Assembly: GCA_031270205.1 (NCBI GenBank) | Contig: JAISYA010000001.1 | Location: 1 to 18,745 of the forward strand | Origin: Treponema sp. | GTDB lineage: Bacteria > Spirochaetota > Spirochaetia > Treponematales > Breznakiellaceae | DNA length: 18,745 nt | Direction of reading: 5' to 3' | Shown here: one piece after another, positions 1 to 5,878 of the stretch | Numbering within the stretch: the first letter of the stretch is position 1 | Layout: every line of letters starts with the position of its first letter | Position numbers and translations under genes: made by a program | The notes under the pieces: model-generated | The model's database searches: none | What the model saw: only the letters and a program-made list of their open reading frames with translations | What the model was told of the DNA's origin: nothing

Positions 1-169
1 CCCGCCCGGCTCTTTTTTTTGTCTGCGGCGGTCTGGGCGTCACGGTACAACCGGGTTTGAAGCGGCGCCCCCAGGCCGGCGGCTCCTCCCGCCGAATCAG
101 GCACTTTGTTTACAGCCCCGAACAACTTTTGCTGAAAAATGAAGACAAGGTTTCTGAATTGTACCTCGG

Positions 170-175
170 TATACT
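170..175 (+). promoter_or_regulatory. Possible -10 element for the coiled-coil gene
   Basis: TATACT lies 30 nt before the GTG start at 205, a plausible distance for a promoter with a short leader. No recognisable -35 hexamer lies 16-18 bp upstream, so support is weak. Confidence 0.25.
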
Positions 176-193
176 GTTTGGTTCAGAGACGAT

Positions 194-199
194 AAGGAG
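194..199 (+). promoter_or_regulatory. Ribosome binding site shared by two overlapping GTG starts
   Basis: AAGGAG ends 5 nt before the GTG at 205 and 7 nt before the GTG at 207. The two start codons overlap within GTGTG and open different frames, so this single site could serve both. The spacing to 207 is slightly closer to the usual optimum, while codon statistics favour the frame from 205. Confidence 0.6.
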
Positions 200-204
200 T
201 ATTT

Positions 205-765
205 GTGTGGCGAAAAAAAATATTTTCAATTTTCCCAAAATCCCTTGTCTGGCTGCTTTTGTGGGCGGCCTTGTGCTGGGGATTGCCGCTGCCGCTGTAT
301 TCTTTGGAATCAGGGCCAACGGGGAGCGGGAGCGTCTCAGAGAACGAACTGTCCAGGTTGATCGAGATCTCGAATCAGCTCGCCGATCTCAACGAGAGGC
401 TCAGGAACGAGCTGGAAGACTCGCGGAAGAACTCGAAGAGCTTGCAGGATACGCTCGGGAAATCGAAAGAAGAGCTGGACTCATTGAGAGCGGAATTGGA
501 ACACTTGCGGGCGGCATCGACAGCGCTCTTGAACACTCAGGAAGAATCGCAGACGGACTTGGCCTTGCTGCAGACTGCATTGACGAAAGCCGAGTCCTCC
601 TTGACGAGCTTGGAACAATCCTTCGCGGCCTATCGCCAAACCGCGGAATTGCGGATAGCGCGCCTTGAAAAAGCCCGCGGCGGCTGGCGTATCGCTTTTT
701 GGGCCGCCTGCGGCGCGGCTCTGGCGGGAACAATTACGGCGGCGGCAGTAATGGGGGCGCGGTAA
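205..765 (+). CDS. Membrane-anchored coiled-coil protein, function unknown
   Basis: The 186-residue product has a basic N-terminus and a hydrophobic stretch at about residues 13-33 (signal peptide or membrane anchor). A long Leu/Glu/Ser/Lys coiled coil follows at about 45-155. A C-terminal hydrophobic segment at about 161-183, rich in Ala and Gly, looks like a second membrane anchor. The start is the GTG at 205, behind AAGGAG. In the body of this frame about three quarters of codons end in G or C by hand count, as in the neighbouring genes, which marks it as the main coding frame. I do not recognise a named family. The layout of short cytoplasmic tail, coiled coil and C-terminal helix suggests a structural or spacer role in the envelope, but that is inference. 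The stop at 765 is followed by a convergent intergenic region. A second open frame overlaps almost the whole gene (see 207-668). Confidence 0.65.
   Translation: MWRKKIFSIFPKSLVWLLLWAALCWGLPLPLYSLESGPTGSGSVSENELSRLIEISNQLADLNERLRNELEDSRKNSKSLQDTLGKSKEELDSLRAELEHLRAASTALLNTQEESQTDLALLQTALTKAESSLTSLEQSFAAYRQTAELRIARLEKARGGWRIAFWAACGAALAGTITAAAVMGAR
207..668 (+). CDS. Alternative overlapping frame: putative single-pass membrane coiled-coil protein
   Basis: This frame starts at a GTG 2 nt after the start of the gene at 205 and reads 153 residues without a stop. Its predicted product has a basic N-terminus (residues 1-11), a clean transmembrane helix at about 14-35 with a GG and Ala/Val/Phe-rich core, then a charged Arg/Glu heptad-like region to about residue 95, and a Gly/Leu-rich tail. 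It shares the ribosome binding site at 194-199. Against it, third positions are mostly A or T, unlike the other genes here, and a coiled coil in one frame of GC-rich DNA tends to give Arg/Ala/Glu/Gly-rich sequence in the shifted frame. It may be a real overprinted gene or a by-product. Automatic callers could choose either frame. Confidence 0.35.
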   Translation: MAKKNIFNFPKIPCLAAFVGGLVLGIAAAAVFFGIRANGERERLRERTVQVDRDLESARRSQREAQERAGRLAEELEELAGYAREIERRAGLIESGIGTLAGGIDSALEHSGRIADGLGLAADCIDESRVLLDELGTILRGLSPNRGIADSAP

Positions 766-790
766 CCGCGGATTTTTAGAGGCGGAGCCC

Positions 791-826
791 CCGGCAGTTT
801 GTTGCGCTTGCCCCGCGGAGGCTCAT
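791..826. repeat. Dispersed intergenic repeat, copy 1 (compact form)
   Basis: This stretch matches the two ends of a longer element at 8465-8557. It starts CCGGCAGTTTG, then GCGCTT, and ends GAGGCTCAT. Both copies sit between convergent genes, just after a plus-strand stop codon. Copy 1 lacks about 55 nt found inside copy 2, including the terminator hairpin. Confidence 0.55.
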
Positions 827-905
827 TGCAAAATATACCCTGCAAAGTCCCACAGGCTCCCGGGAATTAAAGAGAACGGCCCGCAAGCGCAGCCTTTGGC
901 GGGAC

Positions 906-922
906 TGCGGATCAAGTCCGCA
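906..922. other. Small intergenic hairpin
   Basis: TGCGGA (906-911) and TCCGCA (917-922) form a perfect 6-bp stem around TCAAG. No T-run follows on either strand, so it is not a typical terminator. It could be part of another intergenic repeat family. The rest of 766-1038 shows nothing else beyond the hairpin at 992-1016. Confidence 0.3.
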
Positions 923-991
923 ATGACAAGGGCGGCCGCACGAGAACGACGCGGCTTTTGTCCGCGCCGTCCGTGGTAAAATTGTTCCCCT

Positions 992-1016
992 CTTTCGCCC
1001 CTACGACAGGCGAAAG
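992..1016 (-). terminator. Possible terminator downstream of fba
   Basis: CTTTCGCC (992-999) and GGCGAAAG (1009-1016) form an 8-bp stem with a 9-nt loop, 23 nt after the fba stop codon. Reading on the minus strand, the T-run is not immediate: a short ATTTT comes about 9 nt beyond the stem. It is therefore an imperfect intrinsic terminator at best. Confidence 0.35.
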
Positions 1017-1038
1017 TCGAAAGGCGGGCAGGCGGCGC

Positions 1039-2037
1039 TTACGCCTGACCGGCGGAGCCCAGTACGTTTTTGTTTTTGTGGGCGTAGAGTTTTTTCAGCT
1101 CGTCTCGGGCGGGGCCCAGGTATTTGCGGGGATCAAACTCCTCCGGTTTTTCCGCGAAAACCTTGCGGATCATCGCGGTCATGGCAAGGCGGCCGTCGGA
1201 GTCGATGTTGATCTTGCAGACCGCGCTCTTGGCGGCCTTGCGGAGCTGTTCTTCGGGGATGCCGACTGAGTCGGAGAGCTTGCCGCCGTATTTCTCGATG
1301 ATCTGTACATACTCAACGGGCACCGAAGAAGAGCCGTGGAGCACGATGGGGAAACCGGGGATCTGCTTTTCGATTTCCTCAAGAATGTCGAAACGCAACG
1401 GAGGCGGAATGAGGATGCCGTTGGCGTCCCTCGTGCACTGTTCCGGTTTAAACTTGGCCCGGCCGTGGCTTGTGCCGATGGAGATCGCCAGCGAATCGAC
1501 ATTGGTTTTGCTTACAAAGTCCACCACTTCCGAAGGCTGGGTGTAGTGGCTGTGTTCGGAGGAAACGTCGTCTTCCACACCGGCGAGCACTCCCAACTCC
1601 CCCTCGACGGTAACATAGTCTTTCTGGGAATGGGCGAATTCGCAGACCTTTTTGGTCAGCGCCACGTTTTCCTCGTAGGGCAGGTGGGAACCGTCGATCA
1701 TGACTGAGGAAAAACCGGTCTCAATACAGCTCTTGCAAAGATCGAAACTGTCGCCGTGGTCCAGGTGCAGCACGATGGGGATATCATAGCCCAGCTCGTG
1801 GGCGTATTCCACCGCGCCCCTGGCCATGTTCTTCAGAATGTTCTGGTTGGCGTACTTCCGCGCGCCCGCCGAAACCTGGAGAATCACCGGCGACTTGGTC
1901 TCCACACAGGCCTGAATGATCGCCTGCATCTGTTCCATATTGTTGAAGTTGTAGGCCGGAATGGCGAATCCGCCGCTTACCGCCTTCTTAAACATCTCTT
2001 TAGTGTTTACCAGGCCCAAATCCCTATAACTGGTCAT
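1039..2037 (-). CDS. fba: Class II fructose-bisphosphate aldolase
   Basis: This cytoplasmic zinc enzyme of glycolysis and gluconeogenesis reversibly splits fructose 1,6-bisphosphate into dihydroxyacetone phosphate and glyceraldehyde 3-phosphate. The 332-residue product shows the family motifs in order: HLDHGD at 91-96 (catalytic Asp93 and zinc-ligand His94), EGELG at 145-149, SIGTSHG at 186-192 (His191), LHGSSSVP at 233-240 (His234) and NIDSD at 277-281. The start is the ATG at 2037, with AAGGAG 6 nt upstream. An ATG 13 codons earlier is in frame, but it would initiate without a ribosome site. The gene has its own promoter in the 111-bp gap after the LacI gene. Its place beside a sugar regulator may be coincidental, since triose-forming steps serve all sugars. 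Related class II aldolases act on tagatose bisphosphate, which the sequence alone cannot exclude. Confidence 0.93.
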   Translation of the reverse strand: MTSYRDLGLVNTKEMFKKAVSGGFAIPAYNFNNMEQMQAIIQACVETKSPVILQVSAGARKYANQNILKNMARGAVEYAHELGYDIPIVLHLDHGDSFDLCKSCIETGFSSVMIDGSHLPYEENVALTKKVCEFAHSQKDYVTVEGELGVLAGVEDDVSSEHSHYTQPSEVVDFVSKTNVDSLAISIGTSHGRAKFKPEQCTRDANGILIPPPLRFDILEEIEKQIPGFPIVLHGSSSVPVEYVQIIEKYGGKLSDSVGIPEEQLRKAAKSAVCKINIDSDGRLAMTAMIRKVFAEKPEEFDPRKYLGPARDELKKLYAHKNKNVLGSAGQA

Positions 2038-2103
2038 AAAACGCTCCTTGTCTTGACTAGACTGCAAATTATCCAAAAACTTTTGTTTTTAGAACCTGTC
2101 TTA

Positions 2104-2132
2104 ATACTATTGATTGCGCCAGTCTTGGTCAA
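2104..2132 (-). promoter_or_regulatory. Promoter of fba
   Basis: Read on the minus strand, TTGACC (2127-2132) is followed by a 17-bp spacer and TAGTAT (2104-2109), a good sigma-70-type match. The predicted transcript begins near 2097, giving a leader of about 60 nt. The leader holds a weak A/T-only hairpin (AAAAAC 2075-2080, GTTTTT 2085-2090, loop 4 nt) of uncertain meaning. Confidence 0.7.
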
Positions 2133-2148
2133 GACCGGCAATTCCAGT

Positions 2149-3246
2149 TTAACCGCTGACCGCACGGGCGGGAGAAGATCCCAGGCTGCCCCTAGTGCCG
2201 ATCTCGGGCTGCTCCGTATAACCGCAAACAGAATACCGCTCATGAACAGCACAGGGCAGAAAAACCCGCTTTTTTCTGGTACTGCGGTGGTTTATCTGGT
2301 TCAGAATGATCTCCGCGCACACACGGCCGATTTCGTGCAGGGGCAGCTCAACGGTGGAAAGGGCCGGAATATAGCCCTGGCTGATGTCGCGGTTGTCAAA
2401 GCCGAAAAGGGAAATATCCTTACCGATTTTAAGACCCCGTTCCGCAGCCAGACCGTAAACACCGGAAGCCATAAGGTCGTTAAAACAAAAGACCGCCGTT
2501 ACTCCCCAATCAATAAGCGCTCCCGCAAGGCGGTATCCTGAAGGCCGTTCCCAATCACCGTACAGTACCAGTTCCGGCCTGGCGGGAAGGCCGTGTTCCG
2601 CCAGGGCCCGGTTAAAACCGCAAAGCCTTCTCTGGGTGTGGTAGCTTGAAGCAGGGCCGCAGATTACACCGATATTCCGGTGGCCTTTTTTTATCAAGAG
2701 TTCCGTCACATCATTTGCGGCCTTTTCATCATCATAAAGCACCGAAGGGTAAACCTCCTTTTTGGGATAACAGTAGGCATATACAAAGGGGACCTCCAGC
2801 CCGGAAGGAACGTAGGCGATTTCACGGCAGTGATAGCCCACATATACAATACCTTCAACCTGTTTGGCGTCCATGTTCTGCAGCACCGCGTCCAGCAGTT
2901 CATGATGCCGGAGGGTATCGGTAAAATCGTTATGGTAGCGTTTGAAAAGCCGCATGTTGGCCAAAATGATTTCATAACCGTTTTCTTCGCAAAAGGCGTC
3001 AATGCCGTCCACAATTTCCGGAGCGTTAAACACGGTCAGGTCTTCCGCGATAATGCCCAGGGTATTGGTCTTTTGCTGTTTAAGGCTTTTTGCAAGCGTA
3101 TTGGGCTTGTAGCGGAGTCTGCGGGCCGCCTCGATAATTTCCCTGGATTTGGCGGCGCCTGCTGCCCCGGATTTCCCGTTAAGCACATTGGATACCGTGG
3201 CGGTGGAAACGTTGGTTAACCGGGCAATTTCTTTTATGGTAACCAT
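2149..3246 (-). CDS. LacI-family transcriptional regulator
   Basis: The product is a sugar-responsive DNA-binding repressor of 365 residues. An N-terminal LacI helix-turn-helix occupies about residues 2-24 (IKEIARLTNVSTATVSNVLNG), followed by the hinge segment (RRLRYKPNTLAKSL) and a periplasmic-binding-protein-like sensor domain from about residue 60. The start is the ATG at 3246, directly before the helix-turn-helix. A GTG at 3312 would add 22 residues that are not typical of the family. The gene is divergent from the GH127 gene with a 141-bp gap, which makes that gene the probable target, and an operator-like dyad lies at 3363-3381. The effector is unknown; arabinose or an arabino-oligosaccharide is the natural guess. 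After the usual end of the sensor domain there is a tail of about 25 residues rich in Gly and Ser. Confidence 0.9.
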   Translation of the reverse strand: MVTIKEIARLTNVSTATVSNVLNGKSGAAGAAKSREIIEAARRLRYKPNTLAKSLKQQKTNTLGIIAEDLTVFNAPEIVDGIDAFCEENGYEIILANMRLFKRYHNDFTDTLRHHELLDAVLQNMDAKQVEGIVYVGYHCREIAYVPSGLEVPFVYAYCYPKKEVYPSVLYDDEKAANDVTELLIKKGHRNIGVICGPASSYHTQRRLCGFNRALAEHGLPARPELVLYGDWERPSGYRLAGALIDWGVTAVFCFNDLMASGVYGLAAERGLKIGKDISLFGFDNRDISQGYIPALSTVELPLHEIGRVCAEIILNQINHRSTRKKRVFLPCAVHERYSVCGYTEQPEIGTRGSLGSSPARAVSG

Positions 3247-3252
3247 GACCTT

Positions 3253-3281
3253 AGTGTACCCTGTTGCGGTTTCTTTGATAA
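3253..3281 (-). promoter_or_regulatory. Promoter of the LacI-family gene, giving a leaderless or near-leaderless transcript
   Basis: On the minus strand, TTATCA (3276-3281), a 17-bp spacer and TACACT (3253-3258) form a plausible promoter. The -10 element ends only 6 nt before the ATG at 3246, so transcription would start at or beside the start codon. The only ribosome-site-like sequence (AAGG) is 2 nt from the ATG, too close to work well. Confidence 0.45.
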
Positions 3282-3328
3282 GCTTGTTTCGTATGCCCTG
3301 GTTCCGCGGCACGGTTCTTTGCGCTTTG

Positions 3329-3357
3329 TTGACAAGGACGGCAGGGTGTTTTAGAAT
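3329..3357 (+). promoter_or_regulatory. Promoter of the GH127 gene
   Basis: A perfect TTGACA (3329-3334), a 17-bp spacer and TAGAAT (3352-3357) give the best plus-strand promoter in the window. Transcription should begin near 3364, inside the operator-like dyad. Confidence 0.8.
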
Positions 3358-3362
3358 GAATT

Positions 3363-3381
3363 TACCTAAACGATTAAGGTA
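3363..3381 (+). promoter_or_regulatory. Operator-like dyad for the LacI-family regulator
   Basis: TACCTAAACGATTAAGGTA is a 19-bp dyad with 7 of 9 arm positions paired around a central G. It carries the AT-rich arms and central CG common in LacI-family operators. It covers the predicted transcription start, where a bound repressor would block RNA polymerase. The ribosome site (AAGG, 3376-3379) lies within its right arm. Confidence 0.55.
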
Positions 3382-3387
3382 GGCCCC

Positions 3388-5337
3388 ATGGAATCCGCTT
3401 GCGCACTGCCCATAAAAAACATTCAGATTGACGACCGGTTCTGGAACCGTTATACCGCCCTGGTTACCGATGTGGTGCTTCCCTACCAGTGGAACATTCT
3501 CAACGACCGCGTTCCCGGCGCGGTCCCCAGTTATTGCCTGGCGAATTTCCGCATTGCCGCCGGGGACGCGGAGGGTGAACGGAAAGGAACCTGCTTTCAG
3601 GATTCCGACGCCGCCAAGTGGCTTGAAGCGGCGGCCTACAGCCTCGCGCTCCGCCCAAACCCGGAACTGGAAAAAAATGCCGACGAAGTAATCGATCTTA
3701 TCGGCCGTTCCCAGTGCGAAGACGGCTACCTTAACACTTACTTTACCCTGGCGGAAAGGGGAGGGCGCTGGTCAAACCTGACCGAGGGCCACGAACTGTA
3801 CTGCGCCGGCCACCTTATAGAAGCGGCGGTTGCGTACTACGAGTCTACCGGTAAGGACCGGCTTCTCGCGATAGCCTGCCGTTACGCGGACCTTATTGCA
3901 CGGGTCTTCGGCCCCGGCGAAGATCAGCTCCACGGGTATTCCGGACATCCTGAAATAGAACTTTCCCTGGTAAAACTCTACCGTGTTACCAGGCGCAGGC
4001 CTTATCTGGAACTAGCCCGCTATTTTGTGGAACGCAGGGGGCAAAGCCCCAACTGGTTTTTGGAAGAAATGGCGCGCCCCGGCTACCGCCCCCTATTCAG
4101 GGAACTACAGTCCTACGATCCCCGCTATTCCCAATCCCATCTTCCGGTACGGCAGCAGAAGAGCGCGGAGGGGCACGCGGTACGGGCGGTGTACCTTTAC
4201 TGTGCCATGGCGGATTTGGCGGAAGAGTACGATGATACGGATATGCTTGAAACCTGTAAAACCCTCTGGCGGAACATCGTGGAAAAACGGATGTTTATTA
4301 CCGGGGGCGTCGGTTCATCGGGATTCTGGGAACGCTTTACCGTTGACTACGATCTTCCCAACGATTCCAATTATGCCGAAACCTGCGCTTCCATTGGCCT
4401 GGCCCTTTTCGGCCTGCGCATGTCCCGGATAACGGGGGACGCCTCCTACATTGATACGGTGGAACGGGCCTTGTACAATACGGTGCGGGCGGGCATCTCT
4501 CTGGAAGGGGACCGTTATTTTTATGTGAACCCCCTGGAAGTATGGCCCGATATTTGCATGGATCACAGTTCCCGCGCCCATGTAAAACCGGTCAGGCAGC
4601 AATGGTTTGATGTCGCTTGTTGTCCGACCAACGTGGCCAGAACCCTTAGCTCCCTGGGCCAGTACATTTATTCAATTTCTGATAATGCCCTGTACGTCAA
4701 TCTGTTTATACAAAACACCGCGTCCTTTGCCATAGGGGAAAAAAGCGCGGCCGTTTCCCTTACAACCGATTATCCCAAAACGGGGATAATAACGATACGG
4801 GTCAGCGGACAGGGCGCGTCCTTTGCCCTTATGGTACGGAAACCGGAATTCGCGGAAAACTATAGCATAACGATAAACGGGGAACGCGCGGAGTGTGAAA
4901 TTGATACAGGCTACTGCCGGATTTCCCGTATCTGGAACGATGACGAAGCGCTTGTCTCATTTGACATACCGCCCCGGATAGTGTACGCAAACCCCCTGGT
5001 ACGGGCAAACTGCGGCAAGGCCGCCATGGTACGGGGGCCGGAAGTATACTGCCTTGAAGAAGCGGACAACGGGCAAAACCTTGCTTCGGTTTATCTGGAC
5101 GAAACCGCGGCGCCCGAAGCGGTGTGGCGGGATGATCTTTTCGGCGGTACCATGCTCATCCGCTTCAGGGGGAAAAAACTTTCCGCGCCCGGAATGGTTC
5201 CGTCCTTTTCCCCGGAAAACGCGCAAACGTTTCAGGATATAACGCTCACCGCTGTTCCCTACGGTTCCTGGTGCAACCGGGGCGGCGGCGAGATGATTGT
5301 GTGGATGCACCGCTTACTCGCGGGAAATCAGGCGTGA
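3388..5337 (+). CDS. GH127 (DUF1680) beta-L-arabinofuranosidase-type glycoside hydrolase
   Basis: Characterised GH127 enzymes such as Bifidobacterium longum HypBA1 release L-arabinose from beta-arabinofuranosides, using a cysteine nucleophile on a zinc site. The 649-residue product matches that family's length of about 650. All key HypBA1 residues have counterparts: acid/base Glu322 is Glu315, zinc ligands Glu338 and Cys340 are Glu331 and Cys333 (AETC), and nucleophile Cys417 with Cys418 is Cys411-Cys412 (DVACCPTN). An alpha/alpha-barrel forms the first two thirds and beta domains the rest. There is no signal peptide, so it should act in the cytoplasm on imported oligosaccharides. The start is the ATG at 3388 behind AAGG. 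The gene is divergent from a LacI regulator and has an operator-like site. Other GH127 members act on other pentose-like sugars, so the exact substrate is uncertain. Confidence 0.88.
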   Translation: MESACALPIKNIQIDDRFWNRYTALVTDVVLPYQWNILNDRVPGAVPSYCLANFRIAAGDAEGERKGTCFQDSDAAKWLEAAAYSLALRPNPELEKNADEVIDLIGRSQCEDGYLNTYFTLAERGGRWSNLTEGHELYCAGHLIEAAVAYYESTGKDRLLAIACRYADLIARVFGPGEDQLHGYSGHPEIELSLVKLYRVTRRRPYLELARYFVERRGQSPNWFLEEMARPGYRPLFRELQSYDPRYSQSHLPVRQQKSAEGHAVRAVYLYCAMADLAEEYDDTDMLETCKTLWRNIVEKRMFITGGVGSSGFWERFTVDYDLPNDSNYAETCASIGLALFGLRMSRITGDASYIDTVERALYNTVRAGISLEGDRYFYVNPLEVWPDICMDHSSRAHVKPVRQQWFDVACCPTNVARTLSSLGQYIYSISDNALYVNLFIQNTASFAIGEKSAAVSLTTDYPKTGIITIRVSGQGASFALMVRKPEFAENYSITINGERAECEIDTGYCRISRIWNDDEALVSFDIPPRIVYANPLVRANCGKAAMVRGPEVYCLEEADNGQNLASVYLDETAAPEAVWRDDLFGGTMLIRFRGKKLSAPGMVPSFSPENAQTFQDITLTAVPYGSWCNRGGGEMIVWMHRLLAGNQA

Positions 5338-5346
5338 TACGCCTGA
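5328..5346. terminator. Hairpin spanning the GH127 stop codon, possible weak terminator
   Basis: TCAGGCGT (5328-5335) and ACGCCTGA (5339-5346) form a perfect 8-bp stem around a 3-nt loop, and the GH127 TGA (5335-5337) straddles the stem and loop. A second GC hairpin (CCGG 5347-5350, loop AAGG, CCGG 5355-5358) follows directly. There is no T-run, so termination would not be of the classical kind. Confidence 0.35.
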
Positions 5347-5384
5347 CCGGAAGGCCGGGGAGCGTCATTTGAGCCTGTTCCAAC

Positions 5385-5720
5385 TTCCGCGAGCCGCTCA
5401 CCTTCTTCCGCGAGCCGCTCACTGTCTTCCGCGAGCGGCTCACTGTCTTCCGCGAGCCGCTCACCTTCTTCCGCGAGCGGCTCAGCTTCTCTGCTGAGCG
5501 GCTCAGCTTCTCTGCTGAGCGGCTCAGCGTCTCTGCTGAACAACTCAGCGTCTCTGCTGAACAACTTAGCTTCTCTGCTGAGTGACTCAGCTTCTCTGCT
5601 GAACGACTTAGCTTCTCTGCTGAGCGGCTCAGCTTCTCTGCTGAACGGCTCAGCTTCTCTGCTGAACGGCTCAGCTTCTCTGCTGAGCGGCTCAGTGTCT
5701 CTGCTGAGCGGCTCACCGTC
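5385..5720. repeat. Sixteen tandem copies of a 21-bp repeat
   Basis: Sixteen copies of exactly 21 bp run without any insertion or deletion. There are two subtypes: five copies begin TTCCGCGAG (5385-5489) and eleven begin TCTGCTGA (5490-5720). A degenerate seventeenth follows at about 5721. In the second subtype each unit is built from complementary hexamers, GCTGAG and CTCAGC, separated alternately by CGG and TTCTCT, so the array can fold as a chain of hairpins on either strand. The period of seven codons keeps two minus-strand frames open throughout, reading as heptads. The remaining DNA to 5878 holds the start-less frame and the helicase promoter region. Confidence 0.9.
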
Positions 5721-5867
5721 CTCCGCGGGCGGTCCGTGCGTATCAATCGTAAAACCCGGTAGTTTTTCACCGATAGTTTGGGGGCCGGCGCTCAGGTATC
5801 CGTGTTTTCAGTGTGTTTCGGTAACGCTTCCCCGCGTTCACCGGTTCCCTTATTCCCGGCGGCCTGC

Positions 5868-5873
5868 TATGAT
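5868..5873 (+). promoter_or_regulatory. Possible -10 element of the helicase gene
   Basis: TATGAT ends 5 nt before the helicase ATG at 5879, so a transcript from it would be leaderless or nearly so. The -35 region (TTCCCT at 5845-5850, 17-bp spacer) is poor. No convincing Shine-Dalgarno sequence precedes the ATG, which fits leaderless initiation but does not prove it. Confidence 0.35.
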
Positions 5874-5878
5874 GGGTC

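Larger units (their letters stand above)
1..204. other. Left-edge intergenic region, possibly the tail of an upstream gene
   Basis: No gene can be supported here. One plus-strand frame ends in TGA at 58-60 and could be the last codons of an upstream gene, but only 19 residues are visible and they match nothing I recognise. Another plus frame is open from the window edge through to 668 and contains a TTG at 57. Its first 50 codons are Arg/Pro/Gly-rich and do not look like protein. A TATACT hexamer at 170-175 could be a -10 element, but there is no convincing -35. Confidence 0.3.
5328..5807 (-). other. Open frame without a start codon, reading through the 21-bp repeats
   Basis: On the minus strand this frame stays open for 159 codons after a TGA at 5808-5810. 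It begins with an ordinary-looking protein segment (KHGYLSAGPQTIGEKLPGFT) and runs through EPLSREA/EPFSREA heptads, then LAEEGER/LAEDSEP heptads. It ends with a short Gly/Ser/Pro tail at a TGA that overlaps the GH127 3' end by only 10 nt. No ATG or GTG is present, and the first TTG is at 5564. It could be a decayed gene, a gene with an unusual start, or chance. A competing minus frame (GTG at 5770, end 5246, SRSAEKL heptads) has more synonymous variation between repeats but runs 92 nt into GH127 antisense. Confidence 0.3.

Noticed and set aside
1040..1052. A 13-nt sequence (TACGCCTGACCGG) at the fba 3' end, repeated at 5338-5350
   Set aside because: Exact 13-mers are expected a few times by chance in a window this size, and the surrounding sequence does not match.
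5385..5720. The 21-bp array as a CRISPR
   Set aside because: Units are directly adjacent with no unique spacers, and no cas genes are nearby.
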